In this document: piece by piece, positions 27,791 to 36,488 of the stretch | How the letters are laid out: every line of letters begins with the position of its first letter | Numbering within the stretch: position 1 is the stretch's first letter | NCBI GenBank assembly: GCA_016719605.1 | Contig: JADJYW010000001.1 | Span: forward strand, 1,005,174 to 1,069,173 | Direction: 5' to 3' | Source: Lewinellaceae bacterium | GTDB lineage: Bacteria; Bacteroidota; Bacteroidia; Chitinophagales; Saprospiraceae | Length of the DNA: 64,000 bases | Made by a program: the position numbers and the translations under genes | Notes under the pieces: generated by a model | What the model was told of the DNA's origin: nothing | Database searches by the model: none | Seen by the model: only the letters and a program-made list of their open reading frames with translations

Positions 27791-27858
27791 GTTGGCGAGG
27801 AGCAAAGGGCAAGGGGCAAAAGGCGAGATGCCTCCCTTGCCCTTTGCCTTTTGCCAAC
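27791..27858. repeat. Hairpin built of heptamers in both orientations
   Basis: The left half carries GGCAAGG/GGCAAAA-type 7-bp units, the right half their reverse complements (CCTTGCC, CTTTGCC, TTTTGCC). Together they can form a long imperfect stem just behind the stop codon of the first giant gene, and may act as a terminator or RNA stabiliser. The rest of the 355-bp spacer 27784-28138 holds operator ladder 2; nothing is recognised from 28015 on. Confidence 0.65.
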
Positions 27859-27915
27859 CTGCCTCTCCACGGTAGAATTTGAATGTTAAGCACTACAAAT
27901 CTTTGGGGCGTTTTT

Positions 27916-28014
27916 ACCGAATCCCGGAAATTCATAACCGGATATACGGGAATTCTTGCCGAATGCCGGAATTCTCCTTGGGCTATTGGCAGGACTTACA
28001 TCTTTGAGCGGTAG
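27916..28014. promoter_or_regulatory. Phased operator ladder 2 (five 9-bp sites)
   Basis: Sites at 27923 (CCCGGAAAT), 27945 (TACGGGAAT), 27965 (GCCGGAATT), 27986 (TTGGCAGGA) and 28006 (GAGCGGTAG) are spaced 22, 20, 21 and 20 bp. The first four lie exactly 12,557 bp from their counterparts in ladder 1, so the two 100-bp regions align without gaps. The ladder ends about 125 bp before the LamG gene start. A TTTG (28003-28006) in a promoter-like TACATCTTTG follows the fourth site. Confidence 0.65.
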
Positions 28015-28138
28015 TGTGTGTGAGAGTCTGGACTGACCTGAAATGGCTTGTGTGTTTGCGAAAAGGCCGATCAGGAGTTAGGAGGGCACACCGTATCGAA
28101 ATGAACAGGTTATATTTAAAGCATAAAATTCTTTTCAA

Positions 28139-30493
28139 ATGAAAAAACTTCGTTTACTACACTTGTGGTTGTTCTGGTGTGCCGGTTGGTCGCTATCTCC
28201 CGTGGTTGGCCAGAACAATTGCCTTGATTTTGATGGCAATGGCGACCACATTGATCTCACGCCAATTCCGATTAGCGCCAACTCCAACTTCACAGTTGAG
28301 ATGTGGTTTCGCTCTACAGCTACAAGTACGAGCACTAATTGTTCCGGCAATTTCAAACGTCTTTTTGCACTCGGCGGCGCCAACTCAAGGTTTGAGGTGG
28401 GCGAATGTGGCGGCAACTTGTCGGTCTATTGGTATGACGGCGCCAGTCATGGGCCTTTTCAAACCTCAGCGGCTACTATCCGTGACGCGCTTTGGCACTG
28501 CATATCGGTGACACGGAACGGCCCAAACATGGATATTTGGCTCGATTGCGACTTGGTCTATTCAACCAGTCAAATCGGTATGCTTAATTCCACGCGGTTC
28601 CGTATCGGGCAATGGGCCGGCGGTTTGACGGGCAATGATGAATGGCAGGGACAGATAGACGAGGTTAAACTGTGGGATTTTGCCAAGTCGGCCGGGGCTA
28701 TTTGTGCCGACAAAAATTGCCTTCTCCTGGGCGACGAGCCGGGTCTGGTGGTGTACTGGCCGCTTGATGATGGGACGGCCAACGCCGACAACTCCAGCAT
28801 GGCGTTCGTAACTGATCTCGCCGCGCCAGAGGACAATGGTACGCTTGCAGGGTTCACCCGAACCGGGACCACGAGCAATTTTGTGCCGTCGGAAGCAGGA
28901 ATCGTCTATCCCAATTACCAGAATCTCGACCTCCAGATCAGTGATTATTTTTCCCCGGGCACACCCATAACAGAGATTTGCACCGGCGAACCGCTCCATT
29001 TTTGTCTGATGACAAACGGGCAAACGGTTCTATTACCTAATGTAATGGATCCCACAACCAATGTGATGGCTACCATCGCCTGGCAATTTTTGGACAACTC
29101 AGTGACCAATTGGACAACTATCCTTTCCGACCCTTTTTCGGATTTTTGTTTCCCGATAGGCCCAAGTGTCGTTACTGCTGTTTGTTCGCCGAACGCGGAC
29201 GGTTTTGTGGATCGGCAATATAGGGCAGTTGTCACGGTGACCGATCCAACGCTCGGCGCGAGTTGCGACTATGTTTCCGAAGTGCAAAACCTGCGTATTT
29301 GTTGTCTGATCAGTCCGTCGGCGACGGTAGCAGTAACGACCAATTTACCCGACGACCTGCTCTGCGCGGGTGATATGGTTGATTTTACCGTCGAACTTCA
29401 TTCCCCCGACGAATTTGTAAATACTCCCGGCCCGGCTGTAACGATAGACTGGACATATAACAATATCCCGATTCCGACCGCCGCCAACCAAACTAACTTT
29501 ATCTATCCTGTAGCAGCGGTGTCCGAACCGGAGGCTTGTTTCGAGGCAACTGTGAAAAACTGTGCGGGGAAATTGATGACCTACAAGTCATGCCTCACCG
29601 TGGATCCGGTGCCCATGTGCGGGAGTATTACCGAGCTGCCCACAGGCGCCTTGACGCCGGACCCCATCGTCCCGGACAAATACTACATCTGCCCGGGCAA
29701 CGATGCCGTTTTGCAGAAAGTAGATGCCGCTGCGTTCAGCAACGGGGTTGTTTCCTGGCAGTTTATGTTTCCGTCGGTGGGCGACTGGATAGACCTTGGC
29801 ACGTCGAACGATATTCAGAATACCAATATTCTGCCCTGCATCAAGCCGCCGTCCTCGCCGTACCTCTGGCCTGCGGGCGAAACCTGCATCAAATACCGGA
29901 TCGCCGTCAAGCCATACAGCGACCCTTCCGGTTGCGAGCCGTGCTATTCCAATGAATTGACTATTTGCCTGAGTACCGCCCCGATCGCCGATGTCATTGT
30001 GGGCGATACCGAGATTTGCTCCGGAGAAACGGCGCTACTGACGGTCGGCAACTTCAATGCCGACTATACCTACACCTGGTTTTGGAACGGGTTGCAGGTG
30101 GGTATCGGGGAGTTTTACACGGCCTCAAAAACGGGTTGTTACCTCGTAGAAATTTCAAACGGCTGTCAAAGTACTGCAACGGCCAAGCACTGCCTGACCA
30201 TTTGTGAGACAGTTGCGGTCATCAGTTGTCCGCTGGCGCCCAATGATTGCGCCTGCGAAGGTCAGTCCATTCAATTGACGGGCTGTAGCCCCAATTATTC
30301 GCGAGACAACTGCGGCGGGGCGCTCCTTTACGATTGGACATGGGACAGCGGTACAGTTCTCGCCGTAAACGGCTGCAATCTGGAGCACCTGCCGGCCCCA
30401 ACCGGTACAACGTACACGCTTATCGTGACTAATAGTCTGACGGGCTGTTCGGCCACCACATCAACTTTCATAAAGCCGTGCGATAAACCGTGA
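28139..30493 (+). CDS. Secreted LamG-domain protein
   Basis: An exported protein of 784 residues. After the signal peptide (MKKLRLLHLWLFWCAGWSLS, PVVGQ) comes a LamG/concanavalin-like sandwich, residues about 25-225: CLDFDGNGDHIDLTPIPIS, FTVEMWFRS, DALWHCISVTRNG, WQGQIDEVKLWDFAKS and LVVYWPLDDGTANADN. Such domains bind sugars or proteins. The remaining 550 residues are cysteine-containing Ig-like repeats (for example ADVIVGDTEICSGETALLTVG) typical of Bacteroidota surface proteins. No T9SS sorting domain or HYR tail is present; the protein ends TSTFIKPCDKP. The next gene starts 38 bp downstream, so the two are probably co-transcribed from the promoter region containing operator ladder 2. Confidence 0.85.
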   Translation: MKKLRLLHLWLFWCAGWSLSPVVGQNNCLDFDGNGDHIDLTPIPISANSNFTVEMWFRSTATSTSTNCSGNFKRLFALGGANSRFEVGECGGNLSVYWYDGASHGPFQTSAATIRDALWHCISVTRNGPNMDIWLDCDLVYSTSQIGMLNSTRFRIGQWAGGLTGNDEWQGQIDEVKLWDFAKSAGAICADKNCLLLGDEPGLVVYWPLDDGTANADNSSMAFVTDLAAPEDNGTLAGFTRTGTTSNFVPSEAGIVYPNYQNLDLQISDYFSPGTPITEICTGEPLHFCLMTNGQTVLLPNVMDPTTNVMATIAWQFLDNSVTNWTTILSDPFSDFCFPIGPSVVTAVCSPNADGFVDRQYRAVVTVTDPTLGASCDYVSEVQNLRICCLISPSATVAVTTNLPDDLLCAGDMVDFTVELHSPDEFVNTPGPAVTIDWTYNNIPIPTAANQTNFIYPVAAVSEPEACFEATVKNCAGKLMTYKSCLTVDPVPMCGSITELPTGALTPDPIVPDKYYICPGNDAVLQKVDAAAFSNGVVSWQFMFPSVGDWIDLGTSNDIQNTNILPCIKPPSSPYLWPAGETCIKYRIAVKPYSDPSGCEPCYSNELTICLSTAPIADVIVGDTEICSGETALLTVGNFNADYTYTWFWNGLQVGIGEFYTASKTGCYLVEISNGCQSTATAKHCLTICETVAVISCPLAPNDCACEGQSIQLTGCSPNYSRDNCGGALLYDWTWDSGTVLAVNGCNLEHLPAPTGTTYTLIVTNSLTGCSATTSTFIKPCDKP

Positions 30494-30531
30494 TCAAACA
30501 CCCAGTACCAAAAATTTAAAAAGACAAATCA

Positions 30532-32394
30532 ATGAAAAAGATATTTACGTTGCTGTTTTTGAGTCTGTTGGCTGCTTCAAAAGTTGCGGCCCAATGCGCC
30601 TGCGATTTTGTCATAGATTTCGAGCCTGATCCAAATAATCAATGTTGCTTCGAGGTGTATTACTGCAACAACGGCGGCCCGGCTTGCACACCGGGGCTGA
30701 ATTTCAACGAACTGCATATTTATACCAATAGCAACATCTCTTTTACCGAACCGATTGCCGGCGTAACAGCCTCCTTCAGCGGTATTACGGCGGTGCAGGC
30801 AGGCACTTTTGAGGCGGTTTTTACGGGCGATTTTGGAGCCTACTCTCAGGAATGCGTCTCGCGTATCCACATTGGACAGATATGCCTTGGCGGCGGCTCC
30901 CAGCCCTCTGTAGGTGTCGAGTTTTCGGCACAGATGAATATCCCGAATGGTGCAGGACTTTGCAGCCTGACGGTCTCGAATACGACATTTGACATTTATG
31001 ACTGCGAGGCACCCCCGGCTTTATTTGAAAAACTATACGGCGACAGTTCGGAAAACCGACCGACGGCCATCAAAGCTTTCGGCGATGGGATTTATGTGGC
31101 CGGGTATCGGGTGGTCAATGGCGAAGACTATGGTACGTTCGCCAAGTTTGACCTTTCTACCGGAGCATTGGTTTGGGAAAAACAGATGAGTATCCCTTCG
31201 CGAATACTGGATTTTGAAAATATCCCGCCACCTTGGTCGGTTACTGAAGAATTTTTGCTGGTCGGACACACACCGTTTGTTGCCTCGCCCATTCCTTTAG
31301 ACAACCGCTCGTTTTTGATGCGGCTTGACGATACCGGCACGGAGGTTTTTTTTAAAAATTTTGACCAGACGGGACGGGAGCATTTTGATCGAATTTTGTT
31401 TCCCAGCTTACCGGCAGACTACCAGTTTCCCTACTATCTCGTTGGCCGAAAAAATCCTGTTGGCCAGCCGCAAACAGATGTGGATAAAGTGGTGCTGTAT
31501 AATGTAGATGCCAACGGCGTACACAACTGGGGACGGGAATACACCTACAACAGTTTTCCTGCCGGCGACGACGAATTTCACCTGGGAGTGATTCCACGCG
31601 GCAATGGCAACTTGCTGCTGATGGGCAACGACGCGCCGAATAACGATGGTATCATCGTGGAAGTCAATGGCTTTACGGGAGCCGTGGTCGGTAGTGGAAA
31701 ACGCTATCTCGAAACCCTCGATATTTACGACGGCTTGGTATTGTTCGATGGGAATACGCTTATCGTTGGGGAGTATTTTCACCCGGATCCCGCACAAAGA
31801 TCCGCTTTTGCGGTGGTACTGGACGGGTCGCTTACCCCGGTTGCGGGAAAGCGTTTTCCGTCTATCGCCAGCTTCAAGGACATTTGGGCAGACCAGTACG
31901 GCAATTTGTGGACCATCGGAGAGAACAAGGATTTCGACGCGCAGAATCCGCACAACTTTCCAGTTGTTATTGCACTTGAGTACACGTCAATGGCGGCAAT
32001 GCCGCAGCTAGGTTTTATTGGCGGTCGTTACCTCCACGACGGCGAGACCGAATTTGCCAACGGTGTCATTTCCGTTACACCCAACCACGACCGCATCTTT
32101 TATGCCGATGCGCGGCGCACGAATCCTGCGGGTTTTGGTGATTGGGACATGCTGGTCGGTGCATTCGATCTGGGCATGACCTCCGATTGTTCGCAGGCGT
32201 ATGACAAATCCTCGTTCGATTTTGTTTTTGCCAAAACCGACGTGCCAATCACGTCTGTGGTCATTCCGGAGCCGCCGTTTACTACGGCCGTTTCCATGTT
32301 GCCTTACCAATATGGGTGTAGCAACTTTTGCGACAACTGCGACCTGAGTATTGGATTTGATGTCTTCCGTACAATTGTACCGAAATGGACCTGA
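30532..32394 (+). CDS. Giant T9SS surface protein 2, N-terminal segment
   Basis: Start of a gene that runs to 40622 through three one-base frameshifts (about 3,360 codons). The signal peptide MKKIFTLLFLSLLAASKVAA is followed by a cysteine-rich region (CACDFVIDFEPDPNNQCCFE). A propeller-like region with strands such as GIYVAGYRVVNGEDYGTFAKF and LLLMGNDAPNNDGIIVEVNG follows, resembling a kelch- or quinoprotein-type fold. The frame breaks near 32370: ACAATTG should probably read ACAAATTG, which restores NCTEMDLIGYAYGG in the next segment. The final residues TIVPKWT are out of frame. Confidence 0.8.
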   Translation: MKKIFTLLFLSLLAASKVAAQCACDFVIDFEPDPNNQCCFEVYYCNNGGPACTPGLNFNELHIYTNSNISFTEPIAGVTASFSGITAVQAGTFEAVFTGDFGAYSQECVSRIHIGQICLGGGSQPSVGVEFSAQMNIPNGAGLCSLTVSNTTFDIYDCEAPPALFEKLYGDSSENRPTAIKAFGDGIYVAGYRVVNGEDYGTFAKFDLSTGALVWEKQMSIPSRILDFENIPPPWSVTEEFLLVGHTPFVASPIPLDNRSFLMRLDDTGTEVFFKNFDQTGREHFDRILFPSLPADYQFPYYLVGRKNPVGQPQTDVDKVVLYNVDANGVHNWGREYTYNSFPAGDDEFHLGVIPRGNGNLLLMGNDAPNNDGIIVEVNGFTGAVVGSGKRYLETLDIYDGLVLFDGNTLIVGEYFHPDPAQRSAFAVVLDGSLTPVAGKRFPSIASFKDIWADQYGNLWTIGENKDFDAQNPHNFPVVIALEYTSMAAMPQLGFIGGRYLHDGETEFANGVISVTPNHDRIFYADARRTNPAGFGDWDMLVGAFDLGMTSDCSQAYDKSSFDFVFAKTDVPITSVVIPEPPFTTAVSMLPYQYGCSNFCDNCDLSIGFDVFRTIVPKWT

Positions 32395-35300
32395 TCGGTT
32401 ATGCGTACGGAGGAACGGCTCCTTACACATTTTCGTGGGACGTTACTTTTGACGGCGATCCCGACATTATCGGGCAAAATCCGTTGAATATCGGTTTTTC
32501 GTCCAGCGGCTATCTTCCGGTCGGCATGACGGTCACCGATGCGGCGGGTTGTTCGGCAACCATTGTTCAGGATGTTTATATCCCGGAGGATATAGAAAGT
32601 CCTATATTGGACTGCCCTTCCGGTGATCACATTTTTCTGACAGATCCGGGCGTTTGTTTTTCCGAGCAAAGTTTGGTGGAGGTTCTGGACAATTGCGACC
32701 CGTTTCCAATAGTCATTTGCGAATTGACCGGAGCAACCATTGGTACGTTTACGGGGTCTGCGCCTATCCAATTTCAGAAAGGTATCACGTTTGTTTCCTG
32801 CACGGCCACAGATAATGTGGGTAACATCAGCGAGTGCGCTTTTTCCATAACCGTTTTGGATGAGGAATTACCGACGATCATTTGCCCACCGAGTCAGCAG
32901 TTGACTATTCCATTTTGCGACGAAATCACCACAGCCTTTTATGCTCCGCCGACCGGGGCCGATAACTGCCCGATGGTTGCTTTTTCAGCCTCGCATCCAA
33001 GTGGCAGCGAGTTCTCGTGCGGCGCTACAACAGTAATTTACACGGCCACCGATATGTCGGGCAATACCTCCGTTTGCAATTTTGAAATAAATGTGACCTG
33101 CACTTGCGCAAGCATGGGAACCGCGAGCATCGAGTGCGGCCCAGGCCCGGATACCTATACGTTCACGATGGTGGTCAACAATGCGAGCGGTTCGGGGTTT
33201 CCGTGCGACTTGCTCACGACGTTGCCGGTAGATCAGGGCACGCTCATCGGAGCTCCCACCATTACCTGGGATGCCGGGAACACCGTCGCCACGATTACCG
33301 GGATCATCCAGGCTGTCCTTCCGATTCCGAGCCAATTTGATCTGACTGTGCTGGCTAATTGCTCCTGCCCTTCAGGTCTCTCGACGGTTTGCTCGTTGTC
33401 GGTGAGTTTATCTCCGGGTTGCTGTAGAGGCGTATCGCTTTCCAACCTTGAAATTTGCCGGGAAAGCCCTTCCCACCCGGTTTCGCTCGATTTCTTTGGT
33501 TCTGTGGCGAACCTCGTTCAGGTTGAATGGTATATGGCCGCAGGCCCCTGTCCGGCTAATACGACCGATCCCGGTTGGTTGTTGTATGCCACAACATTTG
33601 CGGCTACCACCGATGTTTTTCCACCGTATTTAGCCGGTGATTTTTGCATGTACGCTGTGGTAACAGTCGGCGATTTTCCGTGCCAAACGCTCACAACAAA
33701 CATCGCATACATTACCCTATGCGAACCGGTCGCGTGTACGCTACCCGACCAGGAATTTTGTTATACGGGAAGCGCGATTACACCTTTGCCAATTGATATT
33801 TTAGTGGAGGAGACTACATGCCCCTACACGATTGATTGGCTGGACGCTGCCGGGAATCCAATTCCGGCCTTGCACGGACAGACGAGTTTTCAGCCGCCAC
33901 CCATACTCTGGTCGGGTTTGCCGGGCGACTGCAAGCAGGATTTTACCTTTTCGGCCCAAGTGACAGGTCCCTGTGGCCCCCGGACGTGTACGGCTACCAT
34001 TTCCCTGTACGACGATGCGGCTCCGGCTGGTGTTTTGGATATGGTTCCATTCGAATCGCAAGCGTTTTGCCCGGGAGAGGATGCGACGCTTTTATTTGTC
34101 CCCGGCTGCCCCAAACCACCCTCGGAGGTTGTCTGGGAATGGTTCAGCCGCACCGAAAACAGTACGTTTGCGCCTGTACCGGGCGCGGGTATGACAAACA
34201 CCCTGATACACACCAACCGCCTCTGGGAGGATACCTGGTTTGCCGTGGACATTACCAATGGTGTTTGCTCGACGGATCGGGTGGAATACTTCATTGATGT
34301 GCTCGATGTATTGACACTGACGAGTTTTACGGCAGGCTACAACGACATTTGCAATCCGACAGGCGTGACCATGGCTGTCAACATCGCCCCCTGCAACACA
34401 TCTGGCAGTCCCTGCAACTGTGGCTATACTATAGCGTGGTACAGGGATTGGGATTTGCTACATACGGATGTAAATACTTCCGGCCCATTAGCGACCTATA
34501 CCCATATCCCGGCTTCTATAGATTTGATTGCCGGGAACTACTATGCGGTGATAACCGAAAACTGCTGCGGACAACAAGTGAAGTCGGATGTAATAGAAAT
34601 AGGGCCGCCTTCGGAGTTAGTGATCGCGGGACCTTGCTTCAATTGCAATTACGAAACGCAGACCGTTGAAGCCATTCTGACAAACCCGGAGGCGGGAGTT
34701 ACTTGCTCCTATAATTGGGCCACCGCTGCGCCCGGAAATATCTTGAGCGGGCAATCAACCAGCCAAATTGAGGTAAATGCGGGCGGCTTGTATTGGGTTA
34801 CGGTAACTTGCTCCAATGGATGCACCAAAACGGGTCATTTTAACCTGAAGCAGTGTGGCGGAGCTGTGGAGGCTTCTATTTCCGGCAATACGGTCATCTG
34901 CCCAGGTGCAACTACGTTGCTGACAGCCTCGGGTGGCGGCGATTATCTTTGGTCAACCGGCTCTATTGATGAAATCATATCGGTACAAGATGCGGGCACA
35001 TATACGGTTACCGTTACCGGGTCCAACGGGGCCACCGCTACAGCGGAAGTGACCGTGATTCTCAGTCCTGGAACGAGCATCGAATGGCACAATGTGCCCG
35101 CTTTGGAGGTGTTCGTGTCGTGTGCTGCCGACGTGCCCCCTCCGGATTTGGTTACAGCCTCCGACGACCTCGGCGGGGATGTGCCTGTTGTGTTCGATGA
35201 ACAGGTCATTCCCGGTAACTGCCTAAACCAGTTCGTAGTGGTGCGCACCTGGACGGCCACCGTTGTCAGCGATGTGTGCGGTACCGTTGTGTCCGAAATT

Positions 35301-36488
35301 GTGCAGATTATAGACGTGAACGATACGAAAGCGCCGGTTTTGTATCCCAAACCGGCCGATATTTATCTGGATTGTCCTGATTTTGTTCCACCACCGGAAA
35401 TGGTCACGGCATACGACAATTGCGGCACGGTAGATGTCACGTTCAGCGAAAACAGCATACCAACCTTCTGCACCAACCAGATCATCGTGCGGGAATGGGT
35501 CGCCACGGATGCATGCGGCAATACCGACGGGTGGACCCAGCACATTTTCGTGGAAGACCTTGTGCCCCCCACGTTGTTCGGGCTGCCCGCAGATATGACC
35601 CTGACCTTGACCGATACCGATCCTTTGCCGCCCGTGCCTACTGTCACGGCGGAGGATAATTGTGGCGACCTGCCTATGGTAACTTTTTCAGAGACCGATC
35701 TGGTCGCGACTTGCACAACGCCAAGATTAGTGCTCCGTACCTGGAGCGCGGAAGACCTCTGCGGCAACCTGGCCGTGTTCACACAAGAAATACAGATCGG
35801 GATATCAGCTGCGGTACTCGCATCCATCTCTGGTAACACCACGATCTGCCCGGGCGGCGGCACACTCCTCACCGCTTCAGGTGGCGGCGATTATATGTGG
35901 TCAACGACCGAGACAAATGCGTCTCTAACGGTGCATACGGCTGGCATCTATACGGTGACGGTCACGAATGCAGCCGGTTGTACGAGCACGGCGCAAGTGA
36001 CGGTGGGGGAAGCTCCAATCAACCAGTTCAGCGTTTCGGGCGGTGGTACCATTTGTCCGGGCGACGTATCCTGCATTTACCTGAGTGGTTCCGATATGGA
36101 TGTGCTCTATACGGTTTATCGAAACGGTACATCTGTTGTGCAGCAGCAAGGCACGGGCGCTTCAATGAGCATTTGCCATCCGTTCATTAGCGGCACATAT
36201 ACCATTTGGGGAGCCCGTTCCGGTACTACACCGCTGTGCTCCCTTAGGATGACCGGAAATGCCGTATTCACATACTTTTCCTTCCCTAAAGGCGGGAACT
36301 TATCAGGCCCAAATTCCTATTGCGCCGGTGGTCTTGGTGTTTTCTTGAGCATAAACAATACCTCGACAGATGTGGAGTACGCGCTGTTTTTAGATGGAAA
36401 TCCAAACCCGCTTGAGGTTGTCCAGGGAATGGCGGGAACATCCAGTTGGGCCTTTTGGAGCGGGTACTTACTATGTGGTTGCCACTAA
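32385..36488 (+). CDS. Giant T9SS surface protein 2, second segment
   Basis: Continues the second giant gene. It opens with a SprB-like repeat (GYAYGGTAPYTFSWDVTF through MTVTDAAGCSATI), then two HYR domains (LDCPSGDHIFL... and IICPPSQQL..., each ending T-A-T-D-x-x-G-N-x-S-x-C-x-F). After cysteine-rich Ig-like domains come further HYR-like units of the YDNCGTVDVTF type. Short ISGNTxICPGxxTLLTASGGGDYxWST repeats occur twice (34870 and 35820). The frame is lost near 36451, where GCCTTTTGG has one T too many; the last residues are spurious. SprB and HYR domains are typical of mobile adhesins of gliding and surface-attached Bacteroidota. Confidence 0.8.
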   Translation: MDLIGYAYGGTAPYTFSWDVTFDGDPDIIGQNPLNIGFSSSGYLPVGMTVTDAAGCSATIVQDVYIPEDIESPILDCPSGDHIFLTDPGVCFSEQSLVEVLDNCDPFPIVICELTGATIGTFTGSAPIQFQKGITFVSCTATDNVGNISECAFSITVLDEELPTIICPPSQQLTIPFCDEITTAFYAPPTGADNCPMVAFSASHPSGSEFSCGATTVIYTATDMSGNTSVCNFEINVTCTCASMGTASIECGPGPDTYTFTMVVNNASGSGFPCDLLTTLPVDQGTLIGAPTITWDAGNTVATITGIIQAVLPIPSQFDLTVLANCSCPSGLSTVCSLSVSLSPGCCRGVSLSNLEICRESPSHPVSLDFFGSVANLVQVEWYMAAGPCPANTTDPGWLLYATTFAATTDVFPPYLAGDFCMYAVVTVGDFPCQTLTTNIAYITLCEPVACTLPDQEFCYTGSAITPLPIDILVEETTCPYTIDWLDAAGNPIPALHGQTSFQPPPILWSGLPGDCKQDFTFSAQVTGPCGPRTCTATISLYDDAAPAGVLDMVPFESQAFCPGEDATLLFVPGCPKPPSEVVWEWFSRTENSTFAPVPGAGMTNTLIHTNRLWEDTWFAVDITNGVCSTDRVEYFIDVLDVLTLTSFTAGYNDICNPTGVTMAVNIAPCNTSGSPCNCGYTIAWYRDWDLLHTDVNTSGPLATYTHIPASIDLIAGNYYAVITENCCGQQVKSDVIEIGPPSELVIAGPCFNCNYETQTVEAILTNPEAGVTCSYNWATAAPGNILSGQSTSQIEVNAGGLYWVTVTCSNGCTKTGHFNLKQCGGAVEASISGNTVICPGATTLLTASGGGDYLWSTGSIDEIISVQDAGTYTVTVTGSNGATATAEVTVILSPGTSIEWHNVPALEVFVSCAADVPPPDLVTASDDLGGDVPVVFDEQVIPGNCLNQFVVVRTWTATVVSDVCGTVVSEIVQIIDVNDTKAPVLYPKPADIYLDCPDFVPPPEMVTAYDNCGTVDVTFSENSIPTFCTNQIIVREWVATDACGNTDGWTQHIFVEDLVPPTLFGLPADMTLTLTDTDPLPPVPTVTAEDNCGDLPMVTFSETDLVATCTTPRLVLRTWSAEDLCGNLAVFTQEIQIGISAAVLASISGNTTICPGGGTLLTASGGGDYMWSTTETNASLTVHTAGIYTVTVTNAAGCTSTAQVTVGEAPINQFSVSGGGTICPGDVSCIYLSGSDMDVLYTVYRNGTSVVQQQGTGASMSICHPFISGTYTIWGARSGTTPLCSLRMTGNAVFTYFSFPKGGNLSGPNSYCAGGLGVFLSINNTSTDVEYALFLDGNPNPLEVVQGMAGTSSWAFWSGYLLCGCH

